Below, piece by piece: positions 47,601 through 55,258 of a DNA stretch of 64,000 nt. The translations under genes were made by a program, and so were the position numbers. The notes under the pieces were generated by a model. That model ran no database searches. It was not told the origin of the DNA and worked only from the letters and a program-made list of their open reading frames with translations. This DNA comes from Heliocidaris erythrogramma (taxonomy: Eukaryota; Echinodermata; Echinoidea; Camarodonta; Echinometridae), in contig CM046853.1 in the NCBI GenBank assembly GCA_025617745.1, positions 34,542,625-34,606,624 on the forward strand, in the 5' to 3' direction. Within the stretch, counting starts at the first letter, position 1, and each line of letters begins with the position of its first letter.

Positions 47601-50600
47601 AGACGTTTTCGATTAGCAATCATTTTTATTCCAGCAGCGGATGCCCGCATATCATAATATTTTTCGCTGCGCTCACTGAAAAGCTAGAGTGAAACTTATT
47701 GGGAAGGCAAACAAATTGGGCATGCAACGGGAGTTGACGAAATGATACTTTATCCCCAAGAGAGTGCGTTTTCCTTGCTCGCAATGTTTAGAAACAGTGT
47801 GGTTTTGGACAGCAAACATTTGCAACAGCGAAGTATGTAATATTTGGCAGTGAGGTAACCAAATATACCATTTAAATATCTTATAAGTCCAGAGTGTATT
47901 TTGACAAAAAAACGAGACTTCTTTTAAGGCAAGATATGGTAATTTTTGGCTCGCTCGCAAAATAAATAAAAGTATGTGTCTTGGGGTGTGTGGGTGAGGG
48001 GTGTGTATAGTCAAATTAATGTGAGCAAGAAATTTCGGCAAAATATTTTGTTCATTCCCCATCCCACTCCTCGAAACGGATTTACGCCAGTGTCATCGTA
48101 CTCTCGTGGAATAAGCAGTTAGAGGTACGGTAGTAATTGTCTCGACATACATGTATTTCGAGATATTCGAGATATCTCGAGGCAATGATATTGTCGCATA
48201 TTCATTTTCTTCGACGGAGCTAATGTCGCGGACGAATTGTCGCTCAAATGGAGCAAATGTTGGCGGAGCAATTGTCGATGAGCAAATGTCGCATATTCCT
48301 TTTATCTACCATGTCTACCGAGTTTATTGTCGAGGAGCAATTGTCGCATATTCATTTTTAACGACTGAACAATAATCATATTTTGGAGCAAATGTCGGCG
48401 GAGCAATTGTCGCAGGAGCAATTGTCGCATTTCTATCGACGGAGCAGTCAGTTGTCGCGGAGCATTTGTCGCTCGATCATGTCGATCGGAGCAAATGTTG
48501 ACGGAGCAATTGTCGCAGGAGCAATTGTCGCATATAAGCATTTCTGTCGACGGAGCAATTGTCGCTCGATCGGAGCAAATGTCGACGGAGCAATTGTCGC
48601 AGGAGCAAATGTCGACGGAGCAATTGTCGCAGGAGCAAATGTCGTCGGAGCAATTGTCGCAGGAGCAAATGTCACCGGAGCAATTATCGCAGGAGCAAAT
48701 GTCGACGGAGCAATTGTCGCAGGAGCAATTATCGCGGAGCAATTGTCGCGGAGCAATTGTCGTATTTTTAGGAGCATTTGTCGCAGGAGCAATTGCCGCC
48801 GGAGCAAATGTTGGTTCCCCAGCCCGCTAGCCAATGGCTAGTAAAAATCACAGCGGACGAGCCAAAATCTTAAGTTTCTAGTCCGTATGGCTAGCCAAAA
48901 TATCACTAGTGTCGCACGAAGCGATGCTCATTGTCGACACACCCGACAATGATTCAAATTCAAAGAATTAATAATCTTACTTTGTCTTTGGAGAGCTGAA
49001 TGGAACACGTTTGTTCGATGCCAAAAAAAAAAAACAATACGAAATAAACTTTTCGTCGCTCAATATATATAGACTCGACTTCATTCAGCTTCAGAGATCA
49101 TTCAGAAGTAATTGCCAATTTGATGAGAGTGTGATATTAGTTACTGCGAATTAAGTAGGAACACTCGTACTCATGCCCGTATTTATCATGTTCAATTATA
49201 CAATTGTCAAATTGACAATGCAGAGAGAGTGCAAGAAAATTATCGTAAACTTCAGTTCGTAACGACAAAACGATTTTTCCATAGAGAAAGCACAGGTAAA
49301 GCGCGACGTCCTCCGCGAGCGAATTAGCGAAAGTTAGCCAACAGTTTGAACTTTGAAGTCGCCTTCACGTTCTCTGCTAGTATATATGCTGTACGTTACG
49401 GAGTTTCTTTTTTTATTTGCTCTTTTCATGGTGGCTACGGTAGTCAAAAATCTGGCGGACTACAAATCGATGCACCGAATTTGCCAAAACGTATTCGGGA
49501 TTCGATGTCTTTGATCGAACACCGGCTAACCAATCGATTCGACTCAGGCTTAGATGAAATCATATTTTTTTTAATGGGAAATTTATAATAGACCTAATAA
49601 AGGAATAAAATCACAAAATCAGAATGGAGGTTCTATAGTATTTGTTTGGCAATTTTCAGTGTTCCTATACTAAAGCTTTTCTTGTCATTAAAAAATTAAT
49701 AACTTTCTTTTTAGTAGATCTAGAATCTAGAATCTTGTCCAATTTTTCTCAAACATTTTTTGATGGCCGTTTGCCTTAATTTTTCTGCTTCTACTAGACC
49801 CATAATTGACTGAAAGCAACTTATTTTGGGACCATGCTATATTTTACTAATGTTAGACTCATTTCTAAAACGAAGACTTCATAAACTTGAAACAGTGTTG
49901 AAAGTAGATCTAGACTCACCCACGTAACCATCACTACATGTATGCGGGGCTGTGTCAATTTCGTCAGAGAAAATAATTTGAGAAAATACTTCCTTCTATA
50001 CTTTAGAACGATACATTTAATACCAGATTCTTTGATAGGATCTTTATCATTATGACCAAGTGAAAATGTCAGGCTGTTTTTGGCCGGCAATCTTGCTCCT
50101 CTCCAGCACACATGTGCTAGAGATCACACACTTGCTATGGGAGGCAATTGCTCACGGTATAAAGGTACAATAACCTCGCATAAGTGTGAGTGCTCTATTA
50201 AAGACTCTACACTTAATTATTCCATTACTTTGAATTCCATTTTTTTCCAGACAACTACAAGGTCAGTGTCAGGAGAGAAATTTAACTATCGTTCATGTTT
50301 TTCTTGCGTTTTGCACTAACCGAAAGGTCTGTCATTTTTTGGTTTTCTTTTACTTATCTCCTTCCCTGTTCTGACTCTGACCCTGGCCCTATTTTTACAT
50401 ACATGTAAAGACAAGTTAGACAACCAACCTAGACTACAAACCATCAAACTTTTTCTTACAAGCTTCATCACGTTTAACTTCAACTTCATGCAGTCTGCGG
50501 TCCAACATCATTAATAACACTGTCCCACAATTGCCAAACACAATGTCCTCAAACAACTCTCCACATGCTCAACACTCTACAGCACAGTATAAATTTGCCA

Positions 50601-51605
50601 TGGTTTATGACATGCCAAACATTCGAATTTTCTAGAATGAAGCATGATGTAGGCTAGTTCTTGTCCCTCTAAATCCTGCATTGCTTATAGTATAGTCATG
50701 ATAGTGACAGTTCATGCGATTCTTACTCTTGACTTTAGCCTTACACATATGCGAGGTAGGGGAACCCGAGGTAGTATGGTGGTGTGACCATATTTCGCGC
50801 ATGACCTAAGTTCGCGCACAGGGCAATATCTAAAAAACTACAAAAGATTTCGAAAATCTGATAGCGCTATTAGATAGAGGAAGCTAAAATTACATATGGA
50901 CTATATTTTCTTTTAAGTTGGGTGAGAAATTATGAAGATATTGACAAAATATCGGCAATTTTGCTACTTTTTGCGTCAGTTTCCGAAAAATATGAAGTTA
51001 CCGACAACGGTCCAAAAATCCTCATTTTGATAGATGTCATCAAAGTTGTAGGTAAAACGTGATACCAAATGATTGTATGATATTTTGTCTTACAAATGAT
51101 GCAATTATCTTCCCTTTGCTGGACCGCTACGTTGGATAACTTAGATGTTAATTTACGTGCGCGAACTTAGGTCTCGTGGTTTTTATGCCCTTTTTTTTTT
51201 CTTCAGTGTTTTGCGATCCGACACTGGGTTTTGAGATCGCGATATTTCCGAAATTCTTCGTCGATTAATGTTCTTGTTGAATCAAGTTTTAGTCCAGAAT
51301 TTTGCTTTCCGTTTGGTATAAAACTTTCTAAATAAATTATTGTAGAATATGAGAAATCAAGTATCGAATATCACATTTCTAATAAAAATTTGAATGTGCG
51401 CGAAATATGGTCACCCCATCATACTGTACTGTACTGTAGTGTACATGATTCGGGCATGTCGGGGCGGGGATTTAATGTCAATGAGCCTTACCATTCGTTT
51501 CAATTGTCCCATCTTTATGCTGAATGTACGCTGCATTTCAGCGTCAAGAGCTTTAAGACTCGCTTCTCCCATTCCATGTCTTCTTCTTGGTTTGATTGAT
51601 GCCAT
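32187..51605 (-). CDS. NIFK: NIFK/MKI67IP-like nucleolar RRM protein (5 coding exons, 345 aa)
   Basis: Minus-strand exons 51605-51492, 39748-39605, 38161-38053, 34254-34031 and 32633-32187 join in frame to 345 residues (human NIFK 293). One RRM spans about 50-125, with RNP2-like VIYVSHI (51-57) and RNP1 KGYAYIEF (91-98). [13 protein letters not shown] and [14 protein letters not shown] are close to human SRSKRTGNSKGYA and DVAKIVAETMNNYL. After the RRM come [14 protein letters not shown], the basic [14 protein letters not shown] block (human KKERLLRKKLAKKGIDY) and a long Lys/Ser/Thr-rich tail. The family binds pre-rRNA in the nucleolus, works in large-subunit maturation and binds the Ki-67 FHA domain in vertebrates; I cannot place the FHA-binding phosphosite here. 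Exon 1 is the least certain part. Intron 1 is about 11.7 kb. Three introns carry snoRNA-like copies. It converges with the transporter gene and diverges from the MDH1B gene. Confidence 0.88.
32908..32993 (-). ncRNA. C/D-box snoRNA-like sequence, copy C (NIFK intron 4)
   Basis: An 86-nt unit with C box ATGATGA (32984-32978) and D box CTGA (32919-32916). The terminal stem is longer: TTCC and GCA pair with TGC and GGAA around one T-T mismatch. The core matches copies A and B except for a few bases (GACGG for GACAG). It sits about 275 bp before exon 5. Confidence 0.75.
33337..33581. mobile_element. MITE with TTAACCCCTACCATGCCG ends (NIFK intron 4)
   Basis: TTAACCCCTACCATGCCG is mirrored by CGGCATGGAAGGGGTTAA. 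The inside is AT-rich. Confidence 0.8.
34031..34254 (-). CDS. NIFK: NIFK-like exon 4 (residues 123-197)
   Basis: Acceptor CCTAG|GTTTT completes a Cys codon split from exon 3; donor GTGTG|GTGAG. It encodes [14 protein letters not shown] and a very basic helix with [13 protein letters not shown]. Confidence 0.92.
34395..34560. mobile_element. Palindromic MITE with TCCCTTGTAAAAAAGTACCA ends (NIFK intron 3)
   Basis: The arms are almost perfect complements over about 80 bp each, including TAATTTGACAGTAATTTGAC. The loop is AATTTGATCTAGTACTC. Confidence 0.9.
34577..35524. mobile_element. 0.95-kb element with TTAAAGATCACATTGC ends
   Basis: TTAAAGATCACATTGCAAGA is mirrored by TCTTGCAATGTGATCTTTAA. 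Inner arms near 34773-34815 and 35279-35330 pair through GATGTCGTCACACAAGG and CTGCTTAAGCAGACG-type sequence. Confidence 0.75.
35732..37675. mobile_element. Inverted-repeat element interrupted by a hAT-like insertion
   Basis: CGATCCTCAAATTGGCAATG..GCTTCAAA at 35738 is mirrored at 37632-37672. The inner arms 35983-36180 and 36530-36724 are complementary over about 190 bp (AACACAAAAAGTAAGTTCCC at the outer edge). The hAT-like element at 36732 sits between an inner and an outer arm. Outer limits are uncertain. Confidence 0.65.
36732..37623. mobile_element. hAT-like non-autonomous element 1 (892 bp)
   Basis: The ends are TAAGCCTGAGTCGAATCGA and TCGATATGACTCAGGCTTA. GTTTATAT is duplicated exactly on both sides (36724-36731, 37624-37631), an 8-bp target duplication as in hAT elements. 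No transposase. Its sequence recurs, reversed, as the shell of 44916-49552. Confidence 0.9.
37843..37924 (-). ncRNA. C/D-box snoRNA-like sequence, copy B (NIFK intron 3)
   Basis: An 82-nt unit with C box ATGATGA (37917-37911) and D box CTGA (37852-37849). The terminal stem is CCTGTA with TGCAGG, where a G-U pair replaces the G-C of copy A. The core from ATTCAATTTCACC to GAACGATATTA is the same as in copy A, while flanks differ. A change that keeps pairing in the stem supports a folded RNA. Confidence 0.75.
38053..38161 (-). CDS. NIFK: NIFK-like exon 3 (residues 87-122)
   Basis: Acceptor TTTCAG|AGTGG, donor AAAAT|GTGAG. It carries RNP1 KGYAYIEF and [18 protein letters not shown], the most conserved part of the protein. 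Confidence 0.94.
38431..39360. repeat. Repeat ending in CTCAGGTGAGC (NIFK intron 2)
   Basis: GACGCTCACCTGAGG near the start and CTCAGGTGAGCTAAAA at the end are inverted. Inside, a block of about 290 bp (CATACACAATACCAAGTC.. through GGGGGCC) is present two to three times. GACGACGGAC units precede the end. Confidence 0.75.
39605..39748 (-). CDS. NIFK: NIFK-like exon 2 (residues 39-86)
   Basis: Acceptor CTGCAG|AAACG, donor AAAAAG|GTGAT, phase 0 on both sides. It encodes the first half of the RRM, with GVIYVSHIP and [18 protein letters not shown] against human GVIYVRHLP and YFSQFGTVTRFRLSRSK. Confidence 0.93.
40077..41851. repeat. Tandem-repeat element with TGTATCCCCCGGCA ends (NIFK intron 1)
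   Basis: TGTATCCCCCGGCACTGGCAG is mirrored by ATACTGCCGGGGGATACAA. Most of the inside is degenerate repeats of about 170-190 bp with GACCTTTGACCC, GACGGAACA and GGCAGCATCACCA in order. A 320-bp double unit is repeated almost exactly (about 40590-40990 and 40910-41240). A GCGGCGGCGGC run is near the right end. Confidence 0.8.
42035..42095 (+). mobile_element. LINE 3' tail
   Basis: GTTGTTAATAAACCCAAACT is followed by CAAACGCAATCTCAAAC, decayed A-rich repeats at a truncated LINE end. Confidence 0.5.
42719..42802 (-). ncRNA. C/D-box snoRNA-like sequence, copy A (NIFK intron 1)
   Basis: Read on the minus strand, the 84-nt unit starts CCTGCA, then C box ATGATGA (42795-42789). It ends with D box CTGA (42728-42725) directly followed by TGCAGG, which pairs fully with the start as a 6-bp terminal stem. 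It lies in an intron in host orientation. Its middle holds AATTTCACCTCT, complementary to the AGAGGTGAAATT stretch of 18S rRNA as I remember it. The D' and C' boxes are not clear, so the target is inference. Copies B and C share the core. Confidence 0.75.
42980..43391. mobile_element. MITE-like unit with AGGTGCACGACC ends (NIFK intron 1)
   Basis: AGGTGCACGACCAATAGATG is mirrored by ATTGGGTCATGCACCCCT. Several GGGAGACT..TCTCC segments lie inside. Confidence 0.6.
43492..44552. mobile_element. MULE-like element with ~100-bp inverted ends and a captured helicase fragment
   Basis: The ends begin TAGCCTCTTGTCGAGGCCC and are complementary for about 100 bp; the right arm has about 25 extra bases (CTGGCTCGCTTCGCTCGCC). 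GTCCCATAA is duplicated exactly at 43483-43491 and 44553-44561. A 9-bp duplication with long inverted ends is the pattern of Mutator-like elements. There is no transposase. The middle holds a RecQ-like fragment. Confidence 0.85.
43745..43995 (+). pseudogene. RecQ-like helicase N-terminal fragment inside the MULE-like element
   Basis: From ATG 43745 the frame reads [19 protein letters not shown], meets TAG at 43802, and continues one base off as [20 protein letters not shown]. The Walker A region [10 protein letters not shown] then VIFHALPL follows, and TAA at 43993. This is the motif 0 and motif I part of a RecQ-type ATPase. Everything after about motif I is missing. Frameshift and truncation make it a pseudogene. 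Confidence 0.8.
45131..45950 (+). repeat. 15-bp tandem array, left arm
   Basis: Units alternate CAATTGCTCC and CATTTGCTCC with CTGCGA, GTCGA or GCGA spacers. The array is regular to about 45400 and more broken after. Each unit contains the CAATTG palindrome or a one-base variant. Confidence 0.9.
45951..48154. other. Loop of the foldback element
   Basis: AT-rich sequence with a C run (46645-46662), a G run (46775-46788) and a LINE-type tail at about 47020-47217. No transposase is recognised in any frame, so the element looks non-autonomous. Confidence 0.6.
47020..47217 (+). mobile_element. LINE 3' tail in the foldback loop
   Basis: GTGAATCTGAATAAAGCTGA is followed by ATTGAAAAGAATTGAATTTA and similar units, the typical end of a truncated LINE. 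Confidence 0.6.
48155..48815 (-). repeat. 15-bp tandem array, right arm
   Basis: The reverse complement of the left arm: GGAGCAATTGTCGCA and GGAGCAAATGTCGAC units, most regular from 48560 to 48750. Confidence 0.9.
49821..50280 (-). repeat. Dispersed coding-like repeat, copy 1 (pair with 56569-56960)
   Basis: On the minus strand it reads [12 protein letters not shown] and DKDPIKESG; the other copy reads [12 protein letters not shown] and DKDPIEESG. Surrounding bases such as CACACTTGCTATGGGAGGCA match too. Both copies lie in intron 1 of a gene, in opposite orientation. The family is unknown to me. Confidence 0.6.
50434..50601 (-). pseudogene. Short Cys-rich coding-like fragment (NIFK intron 1)
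   Basis: From ATG 50601 the frame reads [10 protein letters not shown], a TGA, then [15 protein letters not shown] and [20 protein letters not shown] to TAG. The composition is protein-like, with several Cys and a charged helix. It lies close to the preceding repeat and may belong to the same element. No family is recognised. Confidence 0.35.
50773..51425. mobile_element. MITE with GACCATATTTCGCGC ends (NIFK intron 1)
   Basis: GTGTGACCATATTTCGCGC is mirrored by GCGCGAAATATGGTCACC, and inner ACCTAAGTTCGCGCAC by GTGCGCGAACTTAGGT. It ends about 66 bp from the predicted NIFK exon 1 donor. Confidence 0.8.
51492..51605 (-). CDS. NIFK: NIFK-like exon 1 (residues 1-38, predicted)
   Basis: ATG at 51605 opens 38 codons ending at ATG|GTAAGG in phase 0, exactly the phase exon 2 needs. 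The peptide is basic ([16 protein letters not shown]..) and ends in MGQLKRM, which continues into KRDVHEED of exon 2. That suits the charged N-terminus of the family, but there is no strong similarity to rely on. No better start was seen upstream of exon 2. A MITE ends about 66 bp past the donor. Confidence 0.6.
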
Positions 51606-52030
51606 GCTGCTGATGAATTTATATCTAGACTAGAGATTTAAACTTCCTTTTGTACCTCACACATCAGTACGGTTGACCAGCATAAATTTACAACAAAAAC
51701 GTGTATGCTGCATGCAGTACGTACATGTATTATAGGTACGTGGTATATATAAGCAGTGCAATCATGAATGCATGGTGCATGCAATATACAGTGCGTGCAT
51801 TTTTTACCACCACGTGTGCCTGATGGTATAGGTAATACAATGTATACATGTACAGTAGTTGCACGCTAGAATTCGGGTAGAGGGAGCTCTCTCGGATTTT
51901 CAGAGCTGGGATTTTTTCACAAAGATCCTAATCTCTATTATACCTTTTAGCAATATGTGTATATTCTTTACTTCGGTTGAATTTCCTGTTATAATTTTTG
52001 GGCCTACTTCGTTTCATTGCCCAGATGCCC

Positions 52031-52902
52031 ACTGGCGTAGACAGGGGGAGCAGAAGGGGTCCCCCTATTCAGCCCCCCCCCCCAAAAAAAAAGAGCGAAA
52101 AAGCGGGAGGGGGGGGGGGGTGACAGAAATCTTATCTTTCTCTCAAAATTTGCTAAAACGTACACACGGGAAGGGGGAAATAACTCCCCCTCCCTGCAAC
52201 CACCCCTGTTACATACAGTGCAATAGTGCGTCCAGATAATTGAAAAGCAGTATGTGCGTCGAACTAACTTTCCGCCTAAAAAAATAGGTACGGCGAGTCG
52301 TTATCTTCAGTCTCTCAAAATTGCTATAAAACGTCAAAGCTTTCGCGCTTCGTGTGGGAGGGGGAAAAACTCCCCCCCCCCCTCACTGCACCCACCCTGT
52401 TACATACAGTGCAGTATTGCGTCCAAATAATTGAAAAGCAGTCCGGGCGTCGAACTAACTTTCCACCTAGAAAAAGGTGCTACGAGCCGTTATCTTTCCA
52501 ATTTGCTATAAAACGTCAGAGCTTTCGCGCGGGAGGGGGAACCTCCCCCTACCTGCACCCACCCCCAGGGCAGGGGCGGATCCAGGATTTTGTATAAGGG
52601 GGAGGGGGAACACAAATGCAGAATTGTCAACTTTGGGAAACTGTTAGGAGGGAGACCCGTATTTGTTTGGGTCTCGCCAGCCCTCCATAATTTGCTGACA
52701 AGCAAAAAAAAAGTTTCCCGTTCTAAAAGTGGGGGCACAATATATACTTTTCGTTCAAAAGAGGTGGGGGGGGGGCACGGGCCGGGGTTGCCCCCCACCC
52801 AAATCCGCCACTGCGCGTGCTCACAAACGCCCCAACGCGGTTGGATCCTTCACGTCTGCCCCCCCCCCCCTAAGTTGAATAATCCTGGCGACCTCACTGC
52901 AG
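52031..52902. mobile_element. C-rich repeat with GGCGTAG start, copy 1, interrupted
   Basis: ACTGGCGTAGACAGGGGGAG starts it. Two to three tandem units of about 170 bp share AATTTGCTA..AAAACGT, CCCTGTTACATACAGTGCA and AATAATTGAAAAGCAGT. The end matches copy 2 after a nested MITE. Confidence 0.75.
52573..52815. mobile_element. MITE with GGGGCGGATCCAGGATTT ends, nested
   Basis: GGGGCGGATCCAGGATTTTG and CAAATCCGCCACTGC are the ends. It interrupts the C-rich repeat between units that are joined in copy 2. Confidence 0.75.
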
Positions 52903-53808
52903 ATGCCTTATGGCTAAAAGCGAGGTCCCAATTCGACCAAGCGTGAAACATTCAAGATATACAGGTATAAGTGGCCAGGTATTTCTAAAGGCACAGTCTG
53001 CTTATTACTGGCCCCTCCTGAGTAAGAATTTTCCCCTTCTATTACATTAATATGTATTCTTATATGTATTATATTGGGTTTTCCCCCTCCATGATTGAAT
53101 TAAGAGAGAAAAGGCATCAAAATCGTCTAAAAATGCCATTATTTGGCATGATCATATCGGAGGGTAATTTTCCCCTTTGCACCTGGAAGCCAATAGGCAT
53201 TCATTTTGCCTGGAAGGGGCCGGGGGGGGGGGGGTGCAACGGCACCAATCATTTCCAAACGCCGTAGGCCTATTAGTGCTTAGTGGATATATCGGGGAAA
53301 CGCTAATGGTGGCATCTAGGCCTACAGAAAAGGCATCTGTTTTTGTCATGAATGGGTATAAATTAAGGACAAAGCAGAGACAAACTGGGTTCAAGTCACT
53401 ACCACGGAATGGTTCATCTTCGATTGCGTGTCGTAGCATTTTTGTTTAGTTCACTCATTCGGGAGGGCAGCAGTGTAGTCGCAGCATTAAACATCCCCAG
53501 AAATGCATGTCGAACCAAGCACGCACACAAAATAATACTAATAAATAAACAAAAATGAATCAATAAAAATTAATTTAAGAAAACACTGGCAATGACAAGC
53601 TATCTATTGGGGAAAGGTTGTTTTTTTGTCATTAAATGGAATATAATGGGCACATGGCCTAGTGAGGGGCAATTTACGCTTTTAAGCCTGTTTTCGCTCG
53701 ACGGGAATTTTTTGTTGATAAATTTCCATACTGGAAGCCGGGGGCATGACAAAAGCCACCGATCTGGCTATATTTCAGGGAACTGCAACGATGAAACATA
53801 AATGGGCA

Positions 53809-54331
53809 CAGGCGTAGCCATGCAGGGGGCATAGGGGGGCCATGGCCCCCTATTAAAAAAAGCGAGATCGAAAAAGCGGGGGAAGTGAGAGGGAAAAAAA
53901 AGCCTAAAACAGGCGCTACAAGTCGTTATCTTTCTCTCAAAATTTGCTAAAACGTCAAGGGGAAATAACTCCCCTCTCACTGCACCCACCCCTGTTACAT
54001 ACAGTGCAATGTTGCGTCCAAATAATTGAAAAGCAGTTCGGACGTCAAACTAATTTTCCGCCTAAAAAAAGTGCTACGAGCCATTGTCTTTCTCTCCATT
54101 GTGCTATAAAACGTAAGAGCTTTCGCGCTTCGTGCGGGAGGGGGAAAACTTCCCCCTCCCTGCACCCACCCCCTGGCTTCGCGTGCTCACAACCGCCCCC
54201 TCCCCCTAAAATGAAATCCTGGCTACGCGGTTGGATCTTTCACGTCTCCACCCCACAGAACTCCGAAAGACGTCTTTAGGAGTTCTGTGCTCCACCCCCC
54301 CCCCTATTGAAAAATCCTGGCTACGCCTGTG
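53809..54331. mobile_element. C-rich repeat, copy 2, with CACAGGCGTAGCCA ends
   Basis: GCACAGGCGTAGCCATG is mirrored by TGGCTACGCCTGTGG. Inside are the same CCTGTTACATACAGTGCAAT and AATAATTGAAAAGCAGT units as copy 1. Confidence 0.85.
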
Positions 54332-54444
54332 GTATAAACTAAAAGCAAAACAGAAAACACTTTCAATTTTATTGTAAAGTTATCACGAAAGGGGCCTTTA
54401 TTCACTTGGCATCCGGGGCCTAAATCTTTAGGCTCACTTTAAAC

Positions 54445-54735
54445 TTTTAAGTGATAGTAAACTGAAGCTCCTAAATAGCACCGTCATCTTTTAACAGGAT
54501 TTGAAAAGTGTCCGTGCCTCTCATTTTCCCATCATGCCCCATTCTAATTTACAGAAGCTAGAATGTACCTGCAGGCTATTTTCCAAATTGCAAGTCCAGA
54601 ATAATAGTTTGAAATATAAAATGTGCCTATTACCCAAAACACACTGTTGTCAAAATTCAAATTATAATCAAATTATAATTTAATTTAGCAATCACTGTAA
54701 GATGGTGCTGTTCAAGTTTAATCCCACTTTAAGGC
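54445..54735. repeat. Dispersed repeat, copy 2 (pair with 5303-5582)
   Basis: AAGTGATAGTAAACTGAAG through CCCACTTTAAGG, in the same orientation as copy 1. Confidence 0.75.
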
Positions 54736-55236
54736 AAGGCTTACATCATAATCTAGACAATTAGTCTCATATAACCTATTAAAAGACAGTGATATATTTA
54801 AAATCAAGAATTTCTTTATCATTTGAAAGAAGGATAGTGATGGGATCAGGATGTATCCTGGTCCTTACATGGGTTAGAAAACAAACAGCCTGTGATAAAC
54901 ATGTCCTTCCTGGCTCGCATCAGTATGGTGTGTAATTTTTCTTCACCGAATTTATATTGATATAATTAAGGTATAGGATTACCTTTTCAGTGTAAGGACT
55001 CTCCAATGAGCCATATGGTATATGCTAGCTGTCCGGTAGCCAGGGGCTTCACTAAACGTTTTGAAAGGCTGGGTGGGGGTGTGTCGTAAAAAACCCATCC
55101 ACAGTCCGCAGTGAGCTGAGGAGGATTTTTTTCCCTTAATGATTTGCCTCTCTAATACACCATAAGTGCTTATTGTTCAGTATTTGCGCTCCAAATTCAG
55201 TAGTGGTGCCTGGCAACAAAAAACAACTTTTTGAGA

Positions 55237-55258
55237 ATGGCCAAGTTTGTGATTGCAG
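55237..55258 (+). CDS. MDH1B: MDH1B-like exon 1 (residues 1-7)
   Basis: A 22-nt coding part, MAKFVIA plus one base, with donor GCAG|GTAAG. It is identical to the human N-terminus and completes the Gly codon at the exon 2 acceptor. Confidence 0.88.

Larger units (their letters stand above)
45125..48820. mobile_element. TU-like foldback element with 15-bp repeat arms (nested)
   Basis: AGCCCGCTAG occurs directly before and after (45115-45124, 48821-48830), consistent with a target duplication of about 8-10 bp. The two arms (45131-45950, 48155-48815) are inverted arrays of 15-bp units such as CGACAATTGCTCCTG and CGACATTTGCTCCGT. The first 70 bp of each arm are nearly identical when reversed. A 2.2-kb loop separates them. 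Sea urchin TU elements, as I recall, have inverted ends of 15-bp repeats. Confidence 0.8.
44916..49552. mobile_element. hAT-like element 2 (4.6 kb) carrying a nested foldback element
   Basis: The ends TAAGCCTGAGTCATATCGA and TCGATTCGACTCAGGCTTA match element 1, reversed. GATGAAAT is duplicated exactly on both sides (44908-44915, 49553-49560). About 200 bp of the left and 720 bp of the right are the same sequence as element 1. The 3.7 kb between is the foldback insertion. Confidence 0.9.
51606..55236. other. Region between the divergent NIFK-like and MDH1B-like genes
   Basis: 3.6 kb holding two copies of a C-rich element, a nested MITE and a dispersed repeat. Both promoters must lie here, but I see no clear TATA box or CpG-dense block. 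Confidence 0.5.

Noticed and set aside
48302-48841. Frames of 110-150 codons on both strands
   Set aside because: Same reason: the right arm of the foldback element.
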